A stretch of DNA of 64,000 nt from CAKZNE01 sp963976435 (lineage in GTDB: Bacteria; Bacteroidota; Bacteroidia; Flavobacteriales; Schleiferiaceae), in contig CAXBKQ010000004.1 in assembly GCA_963976435.1 (NCBI GenBank), positions 62,001-126,000 on the forward strand, in the 5' to 3' direction. A program made the translations under genes and the position numbers. Positions 62,215 through 64,000 of this stretch are shown here, in pieces; within the stretch, counting starts at the first letter, position 1; the number at the start of each line of letters is the position of its first letter. A model generated the notes under the pieces. That model did no database searches, was not told the DNA's origin, and saw only the letters and a program-made list of their open reading frames with translations.

Positions 62215-64000
62215 ATGAGAAAATTATTATTCTCTGCCATTTTTGCTCTTATAGCACTAGGCGCATTTGCCCAATACCCTTTGGTAACCATTTCGCAAAT
62301 CAATCAGCCAAAAGACTTGGCCAATTGTAACGACACCTCTGTATTTCAAAATGATACAGTGAGAATTGTTGCAGTTGTAGTAACTGATGGAGGATTAAGC
62401 GAGGTTGCTTCCAGCTCTGTAATTGGAGGTAACAGGCCTTTTATATTCCTTGTTGATACCGCAAATGGAGGAGTACCAGCACCATATAATGGAATCGAAA
62501 TGATGCCAATATATCAAAATTCTCAAGGCTCTTTCCAACCTCTTGCTTTATCCACCCAGCTTTTGGCAGGAGACATCATTGAGGTAACTGGAATTATTAG
62601 CTCCTTTGGCAATTCCAACCAAATTTCCACCTTGGATGCTAATTCCATTTCTCTTATTGGGATTCAAAGTTCTCCAACTTCAATTTCTAAAACGGTAGGT
62701 GATTTTAATGATGCTAATAGAGTGAATATTTTATCTACTGGAGAACCATATGAAGGTTCCTATGTAGAATTCCAAAATGTTACTGTTACCAATGTTATTC
62801 CTTTTGGTGGTGGAAGAATAAGTTTTGATGTTGCCGATGCAAATGGCAATACTATGAATATTAGCGACCGTTTCTTAGCACAAAGAACTAGTGCTCACAC
62901 CATCGTAAACCCAAATTCACCAGCTGGACAAGGAAACCAAGGAAGTTTTGTTCCTCCAGTTCCGGGAACTTTCTACAATACCTTAAGTGGTGTTATTAGA
63001 CATAGCGGTAATGGTTGTACAGGTGGAACGGGAAGAGGGTATGAGCTTAATCCATTCTTAGATAGTCACTACGATGTAGGTTTTGCTCCCCCATTTATCG
63101 ATCAAGTAGATAGAGATCCTGTTGTGCCAAATGATCAGCAAGATGTGGATATTTCTGCTGTAATTATAGATTCAGATGGTACTGTAGATTCCGTTTTCCT
63201 TTATTGGAGTGCAGATCCAGCTGTAGCGCCTAGTAATTTCACAAAAACAGCTATGACATTAGCTATTGGATCTACTGAAGATTATGAAATTACCATCCCA
63301 AAACAAGCAGATGGAACCATGGTTAGATATTATATCTATGCAGAAGATGATCAACAAAATCCTTCCTATTTCCCAAGTACACCATTAAATCAAACTGAAC
63401 CAAACTTTGACTTCTATACAGTTCGTCAGGATGGATTAACCATCGCCGATGTTCAGTTTAGCTTAAGTGCTAATGGTGACTCTCCATTTTTAGGAAAGCA
63501 GGTAAAAGTAAAAGGAGTGGTAACAGCGTCAACTAAAAATCATGATTTAGGTTATGTGTATATCCAAGATCCTAGCTTAACAGAATATGCAGGTATTGCA
63601 TGTATTGGAAATTTTGACCTTGCCAATTTATATAGAAATGAATGGGTAGAAATTACTGGAGATGTACAAGAAAGTTTTGGTTTCACCCAAATTGCGGTTA
63701 CCAATGTTACCAGACTTTTTGATCATGATACTATTGAGCCTATTAGCTTAGACCCCTCTGATAGTATATCGAGAGTAGATGGCACTTGGGAGAAATATGA
63801 AAGTATGTTGGTGAAATTTGAAAACCCAGGATCAAAAATTTATATCACTAACGAGGATGCTGGATTTGGTGATTATATGGTATCAACAGACCCAAGTTTT
63901 AGCGATGGCTTATCTACAAGAGTTTTAGCTGGAAGACAGTCCAACACCTCTGTATCATCTTTATGGGTACAATTAGTTACAGATACAATTTATGCTAGCC
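62215..64000 (+). CDS. Secreted OB-fold-containing protein, cut by window end
   Basis: The frame is open from the ATG at 62215 to the window end (595 codons, no stop). It begins with a signal peptide (LLFSAIFALIALGAFAQ). At least two OB-fold-like segments are visible: EGSYVEFQNVTVTNVIPFGG and, better, GKQVKVKGVVTASTKNHD with GYVYIQDP, WVEITGDVQE and TQIAVTNV. This order recalls the OB domains that accompany extracellular nucleases such as YhcR and ExeM. A beta-sandwich repeat lies between them (VDISAVIIDSDGTVDSVFLY). The remaining C-terminal part, including any T9SS tail, is outside the window. Confidence 0.75.
   Translation, partial: MRKLLFSAIFALIALGAFAQYPLVTISQINQPKDLANCNDTSVFQNDTVRIVAVVVTDGGLSEVASSSVIGGNRPFIFLVDTANGGVPAPYNGIEMMPIYQNSQGSFQPLALSTQLLAGDIIEVTGIISSFGNSNQISTLDANSISLIGIQSSPTSISKTVGDFNDANRVNILSTGEPYEGSYVEFQNVTVTNVIPFGGGRISFDVADANGNTMNISDRFLAQRTSAHTIVNPNSPAGQGNQGSFVPPVPGTFYNTLSGVIRHSGNGCTGGTGRGYELNPFLDSHYDVGFAPPFIDQVDRDPVVPNDQQDVDISAVIIDSDGTVDSVFLYWSADPAVAPSNFTKTAMTLAIGSTEDYEITIPKQADGTMVRYYIYAEDDQQNPSYFPSTPLNQTEPNFDFYTVRQDGLTIADVQFSLSANGDSPFLGKQVKVKGVVTASTKNHDLGYVYIQDPSLTEYAGIACIGNFDLANLYRNEWVEITGDVQESFGFTQIAVTNVTRLFDHDTIEPISLDPSDSISRVDGTWEKYESMLVKFENPGSKIYITNEDAGFGDYMVSTDPSFSDGLSTRVLAGRQSNTSVSSLWVQLVTDTIYAS

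Noticed and set aside
1..64000. CRISPR arrays, insertion sequences, rRNA or phage genes
   Set aside because: No regularly spaced repeats, transposase, rRNA-like or phage structural sequences were found; the hairpins seen are terminators.

Overview
The window is a gene-dense chromosomal segment of a Bacteroidota bacterium, most likely a marine or aquatic member of the Flavobacteriales or a close relative. This rests on AT-rich composition, near absence of strong Shine-Dalgarno sites, repeated TAnnTTTG promoter boxes, a complete gldKLMN set behind a PorP/SprF gene (type IX secretion and gliding), secreted proteins ending in T9SS sorting domains, and the gene order around ftsZ, groESL and bamA. 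I see no prophage, insertion sequence, integrase or CRISPR array.

Layout. 1-13.7 kb: distal part of the division and cell wall (dcw) cluster on the plus strand, ftsI(3' part)-murE-mraY-murD-ftsW-murG-murC-ftsQ-ftsA-ftsZ, a terminator, then a yqeY-like gene. 13.75-15.6 kb: two minus-strand envelope proteins, one with a Kazal-like domain. 15.6-23.2 kb: a minus-strand block miaB - small secreted protein - sigma54-type AAA+ regulator - lptE - TPR protein - secG, then groES-groEL behind its own control region. 23.4-26.2 kb: a three-gene accessory unit (arylsulfotransferase-like propeller, 44-residue membrane protein, membrane-anchored sulfotransferase) behind a palindrome. 26.5-30.1 kb: topA and an arginase-fold protein whose metal ligands are mostly lost. 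30.2-35.8 kb: PorP/SprF-gldK-gldL-gldM-gldN and terminator. 35.9-41.2 kb: FAD oxidoreductase, ABC-F ATPase, T9SS-secreted esterase/lipase, a lipoprotein, two tRNA-Arg genes. 41.3-44.2 kb: metG and an alpha/beta hydrolase. 44.2-51.9 kb: minus-strand envelope operon CBS protein-nadK-DUF6089-like barrel-uppS-bamA-two Skp/OmpH chaperones-murI. 51.9-53.9 kb: pdxJ-ldcA-yraN, fired divergently from the CBS gene. 54-58.7 kb: an unknown secreted protein, rluB-like pseudouridine synthase, a small basic protein and an AsmA-like protein. 58.7-64 kb: an operon of secreted proteins (endonuclease/exonuclease/phosphatase fold with sorting tail, a large T9SS cargo, and an OB-fold protein cut by the window end).

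Functionally, most of the window builds the cell envelope: lipid II synthesis (murC-G, mraY, uppS, murI), septation (ftsI, W, Q, A, Z), peptidoglycan recycling (ldcA), outer membrane assembly (bamA, skp, lptE), protein export (secG) and type IX export/gliding (gldKLMN). Accessory content is limited to the sulfotransferase trio, the secreted nuclease-like cluster and a few lineage-specific secreted proteins.

Best candidates for something undescribed: the sulfotransferase/arylsulfotransferase trio, the degenerate arginase-fold protein co-directional with topA and the gld operon, and a set of perfect promoter boxes lying 4-8 nt before ATG codons, which predicts leaderless mRNAs. All functions are inferred by eye from sequence; no database search was run.
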